This document shows positions 9,006 to 18,298 of a stretch of DNA of 64,000 nucleotides, one piece after another (position 1 is the stretch's first letter; the number at the start of each line of letters is the position of its first letter). This DNA is from an uncultured Ruminococcus sp. GTDB taxonomy: Bacteria > Bacillota > Clostridia > Oscillospirales > Acutalibacteraceae. Made by a program: the position numbers and the translations under genes. The notes beneath the pieces were generated by a model. It ran no database searches and was not told the origin of the DNA. It saw nothing but the letters and a program-made list of their open reading frames with translations. Location: NCBI GenBank assembly GCA_904393835.1, contig CAJFNC010000008.1, positions 62,001 to 126,000 of the forward strand, given 5' to 3'.

Positions 9006-9185
9006 TTGACAATAGTTTTTGCTTTACCTTCATTAAATATTTATAATTTTTAAAATTTTTTTAATAATTTTATTTATTTTTTTTAAATTCATCAAATCTT
9101 TAGTATATTTTCACTAAATGGTAATTATTACATAAAAACACGCAATTATTATACAGAATAAACTTTAAAATATTTTGATATAAAG

Positions 9186-9214
9186 TTGTAAAACGGCTTT
9201 TGTGTTGGTATAAT
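9186..9214 (+). promoter_or_regulatory. Predicted murE promoter
   Basis: TTGTAA, a 17-base spacer, then TATAAT. The start of transcription would fall at about 9221, within the first bases of repeat copy C, so the repeat would form most of the 5' leader of murE. Confidence 0.6.
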
Positions 9215-9215
9215 T

Positions 9216-9342
9216 ATAATAAACAGGATAATATGCCCCGCTTCTATTGGAGGCGTCCGTTATCAAAATTCGGCGGAGAAATACAAATCCCCACTGATTT
9301 GCGGTGTATTGTGCTGTCGGCTTTGATAAAAACAAAGCTTTG
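9216..9342 (+). repeat. Structured intergenic repeat, copy C (full length)
   Basis: The unit has the left edge ATAATAAACAGGATAAT, hairpin 1 closed by GATAA and TTATC, hairpin 2 with the conserved ATACAA loop, hairpin 3 in diverged form (GCGGTGT/GTGCTGT), and hairpin 4 GGCTTTGATAAAAACAAAGC. It lies 44 bases before the murE start in the same sense. Confidence 0.85.
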
Positions 9343-9386
9343 AATATTTTTTATATCAGAAAATATAAACGGGAAGGATCACCATA

Positions 9387-10859
9387 ATGAAACTCTATGA
9401 TTTGGCAATTAATATAAAGTATGAAATAATTAACGCGGGCAATCCCGAGATTGAAGATATTATTTACGATTCACGCAAAGCAAAAAGGAATACCGTATTT
9501 GTCTGCCTAAAAGGCTACACCTCGGACGGACACAAGTTTGCAAAGTCGGCGGCGGAAAAGGGCGTATCTGCCCTTGTTATAAGCGACGACCTCAAATTTG
9601 ACGTCCCGAATAATATTGCCGTAATCAAGGTCGAAAATACCAGACTCGCTCTTGCGCTTATGAGCGCTGAGCTTTTCGAACACCCCGACAGAGAGTTAAA
9701 AACCGTGGCAATTACCGGCACAAAGGGAAAAACCACAACCACCGCCATGGTTGCCGAAATTTTTGAGCGCGCAGGAATTAAAACCGGCACTATCGGCACG
9801 CTCGGTGTTGTTTACGGCGGAAACACCTACAAAACCGACAACACCACGCCCGAATCCTATGAAATTCAAAAATCAATGAGAAATATTATAAACAACGGCT
9901 GCAAAGCAATGGTTATTGAAGCGTCGTCGCTGGGGCTCAAACACAACCGCCTTGCCGGAATTACTTTTGACGTCGGCGTGTTTACAAATTTTTCAGATGA
10001 CCATATCGGCGGAGCCGAGCACAAGGATTTAGCGGAATATCTATACTGCAAGAGTCTGCTGTTTCGCCAATGCAGGCACACGGCGGCAAATATTGACGAT
10101 AAAAACTGGGAGGAAATCACCCGTGACGCCAAGGGTAAAATTTTAAAATACGGTTTTTCTTCATCGGCGGATCTTGTAGCAAAAAACGAACATCTTTTGT
10201 CCGACAAGGGCTTTATCGGCGTTCACTTTGAAACGGATGGCATAAAAAAGCTGTCTCTTGACGTAGGTGTTCCGGGCAAGTTCAACGTTTACAACGCGCT
10301 TGCCGCAATAAGCGCCGTATCTTTCTTTGATATTCCCGACAACGCAATCGTAAGCGGACTTAAAGCAGCCAAGGTCAAGGGCAGAGTTGAGCCGGTAAAA
10401 GTACCGGGGCACTACACACTGCTTATCGACTACGCTCACAATGCGCTGTCAATGGAAAACGTGCTCACAACCCTGCGTCAGTACAATCCCCACAGGCTTA
10501 TCACTATGTTCGGCGCAGGCGGCAACAGACCGAAAGTACGCCGCTACGAAATGGGCGAAGTTTCGGGCAGACTTTCCGATCTTTCGGTTATCACCGAGGA
10601 CAACTCGCGTTTTGAGGACGTTATGGATATTATTGAAGACATTAAGGTTGGCATAAACAAAACCGGCGGAAAGTACGTTGTTGTACCCAACCGCAAAGAC
10701 GCCATTCGTTACTGTATGGAGATTGCGCAGGACGGCGACATAATCGTGCTCGCCGGCAAAGGGCACGAGGATTATCAGGAAATCAAGGGCGTTAAATATC
10801 ATATGGACGAACGAGAGCTTGTCGCCGACATTATTGCCGAGGGCATCAACAAAAAATAA
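9387..10859 (+). CDS. murE: UDP-MurNAc-tripeptide synthetase MurE (probable meso-DAP type)
   Basis: The 490-residue cytosolic Mur ligase adds the third residue to UDP-MurNAc-L-Ala-D-Glu during peptidoglycan synthesis. The ATP loop GTKGKTTT is near residue 111, DNTTPESY (substrate binding) near 151, and the C-terminal domain holds the amino-acid pocket. The pocket motif reads EDNSRFED. Its Arg is the residue that favours meso-diaminopimelate over lysine, but the usual Pro of DNPR is Ser here. ATG at 9387 lies about 8 bases after GGGAAGGA. The gene stands alone, away from the dcw cluster, as often in clostridia. Family certain; substrate likely meso-DAP. Confidence 0.93.
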   Translation: MKLYDLAINIKYEIINAGNPEIEDIIYDSRKAKRNTVFVCLKGYTSDGHKFAKSAAEKGVSALVISDDLKFDVPNNIAVIKVENTRLALALMSAELFEHPDRELKTVAITGTKGKTTTTAMVAEIFERAGIKTGTIGTLGVVYGGNTYKTDNTTPESYEIQKSMRNIINNGCKAMVIEASSLGLKHNRLAGITFDVGVFTNFSDDHIGGAEHKDLAEYLYCKSLLFRQCRHTAANIDDKNWEEITRDAKGKILKYGFSSSADLVAKNEHLLSDKGFIGVHFETDGIKKLSLDVGVPGKFNVYNALAAISAVSFFDIPDNAIVSGLKAAKVKGRVEPVKVPGHYTLLIDYAHNALSMENVLTTLRQYNPHRLITMFGAGGNRPKVRRYEMGEVSGRLSDLSVITEDNSRFEDVMDIIEDIKVGINKTGGKYVVVPNRKDAIRYCMEIAQDGDIIVLAGKGHEDYQEIKGVKYHMDERELVADIIAEGINKK

Positions 10860-10876
10860 AATAATAAATATAAATG

Positions 10877-10912
10877 AAAAGAGCCTAAAACCGAATGAGT
10901 TTTGGCTCTTTT
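10877..10912. terminator. Bidirectional terminator between murE and the zinc-ribbon gene
   Basis: AAAAGAGCC pairs with GGCTCTTTT, extended by inner AAAAC/GTTTT, with T runs on both strands. It serves two convergent genes. Confidence 0.85.
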
Positions 10913-10922
10913 TAAGTTTAAA

Positions 10923-11471
10923 TTACTTAATGAATCTGCTTACAAAATTCCATTTGCCTATAACGGGCAGCTCCTTGTATTTGCCCTGAGCCGCATTTAC
11001 AATACCGATAATCATAAGCGCCAGAAAAACCAGAGCGCATATACCTAAAATTGCCGAAACAACCGATACAATCGGGTTTGGAGCGCTGTAAAAAAAGTAA
11101 TATACACGCGGTAACGCCGCATTCAAGATTGAAATGATAATCCATTGAGCGATTGTATATAACAAAGACAGCGCAAACAATGTCGCGCCCTGTCTTACGT
11201 GAAAACGCGCATAAGGTGAATTTTTTGCCGCAAACAGCGGAATGAGAAAAAGAATACCTATGTACGAAAGTACAGCCATCGCCTTGTTTTCTTTTATGTC
11301 GGCTTCGGGTGAAAGCGGCTGAACCGGCGCCGCATACTGCTGAGACTGCGCGGCCTGCTGCGCTGTGTTCTGTGTTGTATTTTGTGTTTGGTTATTTGCG
11401 GGTGTTCCGCACTGCATGCAAAAAGCTGCGTCGTCTGCAAGCTGTGCGCCGCATTTACTGCAAAATCCCAT
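10923..11471 (-). CDS. Zinc-ribbon membrane protein (DUF4870-like)
   Basis: The 182-residue protein begins with a zinc ribbon (CSKCGAQLADDAAFCMQCG, residues 4-22), followed by a Gln/Thr/Asn/Ala linker and then three to four membrane segments from about residue 68. The membrane part resembles the DUF4870 group (SYIGILFLIPLF, FHVRQG). The FHVRQG motif is typical of small bacterial membrane proteins of unknown role. The ribbon should face the cytoplasm. AAAGGAG precedes the ATG. The gene looks monocistronic and convergent with murE. Function is not known. Confidence 0.78.
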   Translation of the reverse strand: MGFCSKCGAQLADDAAFCMQCGTPANNQTQNTTQNTAQQAAQSQQYAAPVQPLSPEADIKENKAMAVLSYIGILFLIPLFAAKNSPYARFHVRQGATLFALSLLYTIAQWIIISILNAALPRVYYFFYSAPNPIVSVVSAILGICALVFLALMIIGIVNAAQGKYKELPVIGKWNFVSRFIK

Positions 11472-11640
11472 TGTTCTGCTCCTTTAAATCAAATTGTGTT
11501 AAGCGTTTTACCGCATCAACAAGAAAATTATACATAAAAAGATATTTATTTGTCAATAATTTAAAGTAAAATTGGCATAAATCACAATTTTATTCTCATT
11601 CATAGACATAATATTATCATTAACCGTACAAATTCACTGT

Positions 11641-11672
11641 AAAAACAGGCGGCAATTATAAATTGCCGCCTG
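11641..11672 (-). terminator. Terminator of purL
   Basis: A 12-bp perfect stem CAGGCGGCAATT/AATTGCCGCCTG with a 3-base loop, followed on the minus strand by TTTTT. It is 17 bases past the purL stop. Confidence 0.9.
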
Positions 11673-11688
11673 CATATCATATTACAAA

Positions 11689-14600
11689 TTATTTAAAATA
11701 TTTTACGCCGCTTTCAAATATCTGCTGGTCTTTTGCAAACGGAACGTTTTTGTAAAGGTTCTCGCCCTTTCTTTCGCTGTGTCCCATTTTGCCGAGAACA
11801 CGTCCGTCGGGAGAAGTGATACCCTCAATTGCGCAAACCGAACCGTTGAGGTTGTATGTAATATCCTCGCCGGGATTGCCGTTGAGATCAACATACTGAG
11901 TGGCAATCTGACCGTTTTCGGCAAGCGCCTTAACGGTTTGGGCATCAGCCATAAATCTTCCCTCGCCGTGCGATACGGGAACAGCGAACACATCGCCTGC
12001 GTTTACATTCGCAAACCACGGGGATTTAACGGAAGTAACTCTTGTGTAAGCCATATGAGAAATATGTCTGCCGATAGTGTTGAAAGTAAGAGTCGGGTCG
12101 GTAGGCTTGAGCTCTCTGATTTCACCGTACGGAACAAGTCCGAGCTTAATAAGAGCCTGGAAACCGTTGCAGATACCCAGCATAAGGCCGTCGCGGTTTT
12201 TGAGCAGCTCGTTTACAGCCTCTGCAATTCTCGGATTGCGGAATGTAGTCGCGATAAACTTGCCTGAGCCGTCGGGTTCGTCGCCGCCCGAGAAACCGCC
12301 CGGGAGCATAATCATCTGCGAATGCTTGATTATTTGTTCCATCCTGTCGATAGTCTCTTCAATATCCGAGGACTTGAGATTCTTGACGATAAGCATTTCC
12401 ACTTCTGCTCCCGCCTTTTCAAAAGCTCTCGCGGTATCAACCTCACAGTTTGTACCGGGGAATACGGGGATAAACACCTTAGGCTTTGCTGCTTTTATTG
12501 CAGGTGCTTTTGTATTTCTTTCTGTATATAATTTTGCATCAACATCAATTTTCGGGCATTCTGCTTTTGTCGGGAATACCTTTTCAAGCGGAGCGCACCA
12601 TTTTTCAAGGATTTCATTGAGCGCCACGCTCTTTTCGCCCGATGTAATTTTTCCGTCATCGGTAATCACACCTAAGTCATAGCTTAATACGCTGTCGTCA
12701 AGCTCAGCGCCGTCGGCGAGCTCAATTACGAGTGAACCCGAAAGCGGAGCAAACAGCTCGTCGTTTGTAAGGACTTTTGCAAATTTAAATCCGTAGCCGT
12801 TGCCGAAACAAGCCTTGCACACGCTTGCAGCCGCGCCGCCCTCTTTTACAACAGAGGCTGAGAGCACCTTGCCCTCGTCGCAGAGCGCGTAAACAGCCTT
12901 ATACATCTCGATAAGCTTGTCCCAATCTGGCATTAATGCAGCCTTGTTTTCGGGAACGGGAACATAAATTACCTTTGAACCTGCATTTTTAAATTCTGTT
13001 GAAATTGTCTTTGAAGCCTTTGTCATTGCAACTGCAAAGCTTACAAGTGTGGGCGGTACGTCTATATCTTCAAATGAGCCCGACATACTGTCCTTGCCGC
13101 CGATTGACGGGATTCCGAGCTTAAGCTGAGCTTCCATTGCACCCAAAAGCGCTGCCGCGGGCTTGCCCCAACGTGACGGAACATCTCTTAATCTCTCAAA
13201 ATATTCCTGGAAAGTCAGTCGTGCCGTGAGCGGATTTGCACCGACTGCAAGCAGCTTTGAAAGCGACTCTACTACTGCGTATGCAGAGCCATGGAACGGG
13301 CTCCAGCGTGATATACCGGGAATAAAGCCGTAGCTCATTGCGGTTGCGTCGTCCGTTTCGCCCTTTTCAAGCGGAATTTTTGCCGCCATAGCTTCCTGGG
13401 GAGTTAGCTGGTTTTTGCCGCCGAACGGCATAATTACCGTTGCCGCGCCGATTGACGAGTCAAATCTTTCGGCAAGTCCAATCTGAGAACAAACCTCAAG
13501 TCTGCCCATATTTTCAACAACCGCCTTTTCAAACGGCATATCCTTTATACTGTCTGGACATTTTTCACGGTAGCAGTCCTCAACCTTGGGAGCTTCTATG
13601 TAAGCGCCGGCAACCTGAGTTACACCGTTTGTATTCAAAAATTCACGGCTGAGGTCAACAATTTTGTCGCCTCTCCAGTTCATTGTGAGGCGCGGCGATT
13701 CCGTTACCACCGCAACGGCGGTAGCTTCGAGGTTTTCTTTTTCTGCCTCTTTAATGAATGTATCTACATCGTTTTTATCGAGAACGACAGCCATTCTCTC
13801 CTGACTTTCGGAGATAGCAAGCTCTGTTCCGTCAAGACCGTCGTATTTCTTTGTCACCCTGTCGAGGTCAACTGTAAGACCGTCTGCAAGTTCACCGATT
13901 GCTACGCAAACGCCTCCCGCGCCAAAGTCGTTACATCTCTTAATAAGCTTTGCGACTTTCGGATTTCTGAACAAGCGCTGAATCTTGCGCTCTGTAGGCG
14001 GGTTACCCTTTTGAACCTCCGCACCGCAGGTTTCAATTGAGCTTTCGGTGTGTGCCTTTGACGAACCCGTTGCGCCGCCGCAGCCGTCACGTCCCGTTCT
14101 GCCGCCGAGTAGTACGATTACATCGTCCGGAAGCGGAGTTTCACGGATTACGTTTTCCTTGGGAGAAGCGCCGATTACGGCGCCGATTTCCATTCTCTTT
14201 GCAACGTAACCTTTGTCGTAAAGCTCAGTAACCTGACCTGTTGCCAGACCGATTTGGTTGCCGTATGAGCTGTAGCCCTGAGCCGCTCCCGTTGTGATTT
14301 TTCTTGACGGAAGCTTGCCGTGCATAGTGTCCTTAAACGCAACTGTCGGGTCACCCGAACCCGTTACACGCATTGCCTGATATACATATGAACGACCTGA
14401 AAGAGGGTCGCGAATCGCGCCGCCCAGGCAGGTTGCCGCGCCGCCGAAAGGTTCAATTTCGGTTGGGTGGTTGTGGGTTTCGTTTTTAAACTGAACAAGC
14501 CACTGCTCTGTTTTGCCGTCAATTGTAACGGGCACCTGAATTGAGCAGGCGTTGATTTCTTCACTTTCATCCAGGTCGGGAATAAGTCCCTTTTTCTTGA

Positions 14601-15456
14601 GCGACTTCATACCGATGAGCGCCATATCCATAAGAGAAACAATTCTATTTGTATCTTTGCCGTACACCTCGTCGCGTGTGTCGTAGTACTCCTGCAAAGC
14701 CTCTTCGATTACGCTGCCGAGAGCCGCTTTTTCAACCTCAATTTTATTGAGGTGAGTAAGGAAAGTTGTGTGACGGCAGTGATCCGACCAATATGTATCA
14801 ATAACTCTGAGCTCTGTAACGCTGGGATCACGGTGCTCTGTATCACGGAAATAATCACGGCAGAACTTGAGGTCGTCAAGCGTCATGGCAAAACCCATTG
14901 AACCGTAGTACTCATTCATCTGACTGTCGTCAAATGAAATAAATCCATCAACACGCTTTACATTCTCGGGAACGGGAATTTCCATATCAAGTGTTTCGGG
15001 CTTTTCAAGCGAAGCTAAACGGCTCTCAACGGGGTTGATAAGGTAATCTTCAACCTTTTTTAACTCATCGTCGGTAATATCGCCCTTGAGCGCAATTACT
15101 CTTGCGGTAAGCACCTTACATCTTTCACCCTGAGTTAAAAGCTGAATACACTGCTCGGCAGAGTCGCCTCTCTGGTCGTACTGACCGGGAAGATACTCCA
15201 TTGCAAAAACTTTCCAGCCGTCGTCAACCGGCAAAGTTTCCTCATAAATTACATCGGCGTTGGGTTCTGAAAGCACAATGCCCTTAGCCTTGTCGTACTC
15301 TTCCTTTGTAAGTCCCTCAATATCGTATCTGACGATATATCTCAGGTCTGTAACTGATTTCATACCGAGATTATGGCGGATATCCCACAAGGTTTCCTTG
15401 GCAAGGACATTAAAGCCGTCTCTTTTTTCAACAAAAATTCTGATTACGTCTGACAT
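11689..15456 (-). CDS. purL: Phosphoribosylformylglycinamidine synthase, single-chain
   Basis: The 1255-residue enzyme makes FGAM from FGAR, glutamine and ATP in de novo purine synthesis. It is the large single-chain type that joins the synthetase and glutaminase. Seen in order are the N-terminal PurS-like region, the YWSDHCRHTTF motif near residue 224, the KNETHNHPTEIEPFGGAA motif near 326, a second AIR-synthase repeat, and the class I glutamine amidotransferase domain from about 985 with catalytic Cys in LGICNGFQAL and the SHGEGRF His/Glu. Length fits the clostridial single-chain form. GGGAGG precedes the ATG. No other pur gene is adjacent. Confidence 0.97.
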   Translation of the reverse strand: MSDVIRIFVEKRDGFNVLAKETLWDIRHNLGMKSVTDLRYIVRYDIEGLTKEEYDKAKGIVLSEPNADVIYEETLPVDDGWKVFAMEYLPGQYDQRGDSAEQCIQLLTQGERCKVLTARVIALKGDITDDELKKVEDYLINPVESRLASLEKPETLDMEIPVPENVKRVDGFISFDDSQMNEYYGSMGFAMTLDDLKFCRDYFRDTEHRDPSVTELRVIDTYWSDHCRHTTFLTHLNKIEVEKAALGSVIEEALQEYYDTRDEVYGKDTNRIVSLMDMALIGMKSLKKKGLIPDLDESEEINACSIQVPVTIDGKTEQWLVQFKNETHNHPTEIEPFGGAATCLGGAIRDPLSGRSYVYQAMRVTGSGDPTVAFKDTMHGKLPSRKITTGAAQGYSSYGNQIGLATGQVTELYDKGYVAKRMEIGAVIGASPKENVIRETPLPDDVIVLLGGRTGRDGCGGATGSSKAHTESSIETCGAEVQKGNPPTERKIQRLFRNPKVAKLIKRCNDFGAGGVCVAIGELADGLTVDLDRVTKKYDGLDGTELAISESQERMAVVLDKNDVDTFIKEAEKENLEATAVAVVTESPRLTMNWRGDKIVDLSREFLNTNGVTQVAGAYIEAPKVEDCYREKCPDSIKDMPFEKAVVENMGRLEVCSQIGLAERFDSSIGAATVIMPFGGKNQLTPQEAMAAKIPLEKGETDDATAMSYGFIPGISRWSPFHGSAYAVVESLSKLLAVGANPLTARLTFQEYFERLRDVPSRWGKPAAALLGAMEAQLKLGIPSIGGKDSMSGSFEDIDVPPTLVSFAVAMTKASKTISTEFKNAGSKVIYVPVPENKAALMPDWDKLIEMYKAVYALCDEGKVLSASVVKEGGAAASVCKACFGNGYGFKFAKVLTNDELFAPLSGSLVIELADGAELDDSVLSYDLGVITDDGKITSGEKSVALNEILEKWCAPLEKVFPTKAECPKIDVDAKLYTERNTKAPAIKAAKPKVFIPVFPGTNCEVDTARAFEKAGAEVEMLIVKNLKSSDIEETIDRMEQIIKHSQMIMLPGGFSGGDEPDGSGKFIATTFRNPRIAEAVNELLKNRDGLMLGICNGFQALIKLGLVPYGEIRELKPTDPTLTFNTIGRHISHMAYTRVTSVKSPWFANVNAGDVFAVPVSHGEGRFMADAQTVKALAENGQIATQYVDLNGNPGEDITYNLNGSVCAIEGITSPDGRVLGKMGHSERKGENLYKNVPFAKDQQIFESGVKYFK

Positions 15457-15625
15457 AAATCTTCTGCCTCCCGTGCAATGGAAATTTATGAATTTATGGC
15501 AATGCAGGTGTTTTTCAGCGTCTGCACCGCTGTATTTGCTATATTCTTTAATATAATATCATAATCGGACGTTTTTTTATTTCATTTAAGGCATTAAAAC
15601 CAAACACCTTTAATTTTTGGAGCAA

Positions 15626-15658
15626 AACAAAAGGCGGCCATTAACTGTGACCGCCTTT
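15626..15658 (-). terminator. Terminator of nfnAB
   Basis: AAAGGCGG pairs with CCGCCTTT around a 12-13 base loop, followed on the minus strand by TGTTTTG. It begins just past the nfnB stop. Confidence 0.75.
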
Positions 15659-15663
15659 ATAAA

Positions 15664-17058
15664 TTATTTATTTTTATTTTGAATGTATTCGTCAATTGCC
15701 GCTGCGGCAGTTTTGCCTGCGCCCATTGCCAGAATAACCGTAGCTGCGCCTGTAACGGCGTCGCCGCCTGCATATACGCCCTCACGTGAAGTAAGACCGT
15801 TTTCGTCGGCTATAATGCCGCCCCACTTCTGGGTTTCAAGACCCTTTGTGGTGGACTTGATAAGCGGGTTGGGCGAAGTACCGATAGCAATAATTACCGC
15901 ATCGAGGTCGATTGTAAACTCGCTGCCCTCAACGGGAACGGGTCTGCGTCTGCCGCTGTCGTCGGGCTCGCCGAGTTCCATTCTGATGCACTTCATACCC
16001 GTTACAAATTCGTCCTCGTTGCCGAGAATTTCAACAGGGTTGTTGAGCAGCTTAAAGATAATGCCCTCTTCCTTTGCGTGCTCAACTTCTTCTCTACGTG
16101 CGGGAAGCTCTTCTTCACTTCTTCTGTAAACTATGTAAACCTCATCGGCGCCGAGACGTTTTGCGCAGCGTGCGGCGTCCATTGCAACGTTGCCGCCGCC
16201 TACAACCGCAACCCTTTTAGCGTGCATAATAGGTGTGTCGGCATCGTCTTTGTACGCCTTCATAAGGTTTGTTCTTGTAAGAAATTCGTTAGCCGAGTAA
16301 ACACCGCAGAGGTTTTCGCCCGGAATATTCATAAATCTTGGCAAACCTGCGCCGGAACCGATAAATACCGATTCAAAGCCGTAGTCGTCCATAAGCTCGT
16401 CAATCGACAAAACTCTGCCGATAACCATATTTGTTTCAACCTTAACACCCAATTCCTTGAGGGTGTCAACCTCTTTCTGAACGATAGATTTCGGAAGCCT
16501 GAATTCGGGGATACCGTAAACAAGCACACCGCCTGCGAGGTGGAGCGCCTCAAATACGGTAACGTCGTAACCCTTCTTTGCAAGGTCGCCCGCACACGTA
16601 AGACCTGCAGGACCAGAACCGATAACGGCAACCTTGTGGCCGTTTGGCTCAGGCTTTTTAACTGTTACGTTTTCCTGAGCATTGTGCCAGTCGGCAACAA
16701 AACGCTCAAGTCTGCCGATACCAACAGGCTCGGTTTTAATACCTCTTACACACTTTGACTCGCACTGAGTTTCCTGAGGACAAACACGTCCGCAAACTGC
16801 AGGAAGCGAGCTTGACTCGGATATTACGTCATAAGCCGCACCGAAGTCGCCCTCGGCAACGTGCTTGATAAAATCGGGGATTTCAATGTGAACGGGACAA
16901 CCCGAAACACAGGGCTTTGTTTTGCAGTGCAGGCATCTTTGAGCCTCTTCCACCGCAACTTCTTCGGTGTAGCCTGTTGCTACTTCGAGAAAGTTTTTAT
17001 TTCTCACGTCGGGCGCCTGTGACGGCATTGGCGCTTTTTTAGGTGACATATTAGGCAT
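15664..17058 (-). CDS. nfnB: NfnB: NADPH-binding subunit of ferredoxin:NADP+ oxidoreductase (GltD-like)
   Basis: The 464-residue flavoprotein is related to the glutamate synthase small subunit. It has a cysteine-rich N-terminus for two [4Fe-4S] clusters (CLHCKTKPCVSGCP near residue 45; CGRVCPQETQCESKC near 93), a GSGPAGL FAD loop near 149 and a second GGGNVAMDAA nucleotide loop near 289. With NfnA it forms the bifurcating NADH-dependent ferredoxin:NADP+ reductase used by many anaerobes. I chose ATG at 17058 because GGAGG lies nine bases before it; the longer frame to 17115 would overlap nfnA and has no better site. Alone it would look like NADPH-dependent glutamate synthase, but the pairing with nfnA decides. 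Confidence 0.92.
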   Translation of the reverse strand: MPNMSPKKAPMPSQAPDVRNKNFLEVATGYTEEVAVEEAQRCLHCKTKPCVSGCPVHIEIPDFIKHVAEGDFGAAYDVISESSSLPAVCGRVCPQETQCESKCVRGIKTEPVGIGRLERFVADWHNAQENVTVKKPEPNGHKVAVIGSGPAGLTCAGDLAKKGYDVTVFEALHLAGGVLVYGIPEFRLPKSIVQKEVDTLKELGVKVETNMVIGRVLSIDELMDDYGFESVFIGSGAGLPRFMNIPGENLCGVYSANEFLTRTNLMKAYKDDADTPIMHAKRVAVVGGGNVAMDAARCAKRLGADEVYIVYRRSEEELPARREEVEHAKEEGIIFKLLNNPVEILGNEDEFVTGMKCIRMELGEPDDSGRRRPVPVEGSEFTIDLDAVIIAIGTSPNPLIKSTTKGLETQKWGGIIADENGLTSREGVYAGGDAVTGAATVILAMGAGKTAAAAIDEYIQNKNK

Positions 17059-17059
17059 A

Positions 17060-17902
17060 TCACTCAACCTCCTTTTTGAAAAGATTGCAGGTTTTCTCGT
17101 AAGCGTGTCGCTCAAAAGGCTTATACATTGCGCCGCGCTTCATAGCCTCGTCAAAGTCAACCTTGAATCCGTCAAAATCGGGACCGTCAACGCAGGCAAA
17201 CTTTGTCTTGCCGTCAACAGTCAGACGACAGCCGCCGCACATACCGGTACCGTCAATCATAATCGGGTTCATAGAAACTGTTGTGGGAATATTGTGCGGT
17301 TTTGTGGTTTTTACCACAAATTTCATCATAATAAGCGGACCGATTGCAATAACCATATCGTACTTTTCGCCGCTTTCAATAAGCTTTTCAAGGGGAGCGG
17401 TAACAACGCCCTTTTCGCCGTAGGAACCGTCGTCGGTCATCATTATAAACTTGTCGGAGCAAGCCTTAAATTCGTCCTCGAGGATAACAAGATCCTTATT
17501 TCTGAAACCGACAATCGAGTGAACTTCACAGCCAAGCTCGTGGAGCTTTTCCGCTACGGGGAGTGCAATTGCGCAGCCTACGCCGCCGCCGACAATGCAG
17601 ACCTTTTTAAGTCCGTCGGTTTCGGTGGGTCTGCCGAGAGGTCCTACAAAGTCGTAAATGCAGTCGCCCTCATTTAAATGATTGAGCTTTTCGGTAGTAG
17701 CGCCTACAATTTGGAAAATTATTCTTACCGTTCCCTTTTCACGGTCATAACCCGCTACGGTCAGCGGAATTCTTTCGCCGTCTTCATCAACTCTTAATAT
17801 GATAAATTGACCCGGCTCTGCTTTTTTGGCGATAAGCGGAGCGTCAACTTCCATCAATGTAACAGTCGGGTTAAGAGATTGTTTCTTAACTATTTTGTAC
17901 AT
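17060..17902 (-). CDS. nfnA: NfnA: NADH-binding subunit (dihydroorotate dehydrogenase electron-transfer-like)
   Basis: The 280-residue protein has a ferredoxin-reductase-like FAD domain (FIILRVDEDGERIPLTVAG), an NAD domain (CIVGGGVGCAIALP near 106) and a C-terminal [2Fe-2S] site (MCGGCRLTVDGKTKFACVDG). This is the sulfide dehydrogenase/PyrK-like fold of NfnA. It precedes nfnB with the TGA stop two bases from the nfnB ATG, the usual order. The complex balances NADH, NADPH and reduced ferredoxin, which fits a fermenting anaerobe with lactate dehydrogenase next door. ATG at 17902 follows AAAGGGT. Confidence 0.92.
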   Translation of the reverse strand: MYKIVKKQSLNPTVTLMEVDAPLIAKKAEPGQFIILRVDEDGERIPLTVAGYDREKGTVRIIFQIVGATTEKLNHLNEGDCIYDFVGPLGRPTETDGLKKVCIVGGGVGCAIALPVAEKLHELGCEVHSIVGFRNKDLVILEDEFKACSDKFIMMTDDGSYGEKGVVTAPLEKLIESGEKYDMVIAIGPLIMMKFVVKTTKPHNIPTTVSMNPIMIDGTGMCGGCRLTVDGKTKFACVDGPDFDGFKVDFDEAMKRGAMYKPFERHAYEKTCNLFKKEVE

Positions 17903-17965
17903 TTTTATTACCCTTTCATAAGTTAGTATAAAACAAAAAGCCCTTTACTTCTCGTTTACTTATAA

Positions 17966-17994
17966 AGTTTAACACAAATTTTTTCCGTTTTCAA
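17966..17994 (-). promoter_or_regulatory. Predicted nfnA promoter
   Basis: TTGAAA at 17994-17989, a 17-base spacer, then TAAACT at 17971-17966, about 64 bases before the nfnA start. The rest of the 396-base gap to ldh holds only the ldh promoter and AT-rich sequence. Confidence 0.55.
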
Positions 17995-18168
17995 GACATT
18001 TTTTATATTGTTTTAAATAAAAGCACAACTTTGTTTCAGCATTATGATTTTCTTAAAATATGCGGTTTTAAAAGCCTGCAATTTTATGTAAACCGTTATT
18101 GCTTTAAACAATAAGATAGTCATTAAAGGTAAATCATAGTAAATTTATAGGAATTTTATGAAAAAGCA

Positions 18169-18197
18169 TTGAATCCTTTGTTTTTGTGTGCTATATT
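18169..18197 (+). promoter_or_regulatory. Predicted ldh promoter
   Basis: TTGAAT, a 17-base spacer, then TATATT. It leaves a leader of about 95 bases before the ldh ATG. I see no clear Rex operator palindrome in it. Confidence 0.6.
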
Positions 18198-18298
18198 TAA
18201 GAAGAGGACAAGGCTAATCAATCCAAATTAAAACAAACGGTATATTTTAACAGAAAGCACAAAAAATAAAGCAGTATTATACGAAAGGAAGGATTACT

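Noticed and set aside
12077-12682. Open frame (201 codons) on the plus strand within purL
   Set aside because: Antisense to the amidotransferase domain of purL with low-complexity Ser-rich product.
16078-16758. Open frame (226 codons) on the plus strand within nfnB
   Set aside because: It is a shadow of nfnB; its Cys/Asn/Val-rich composition and lack of start signals argue against a gene.
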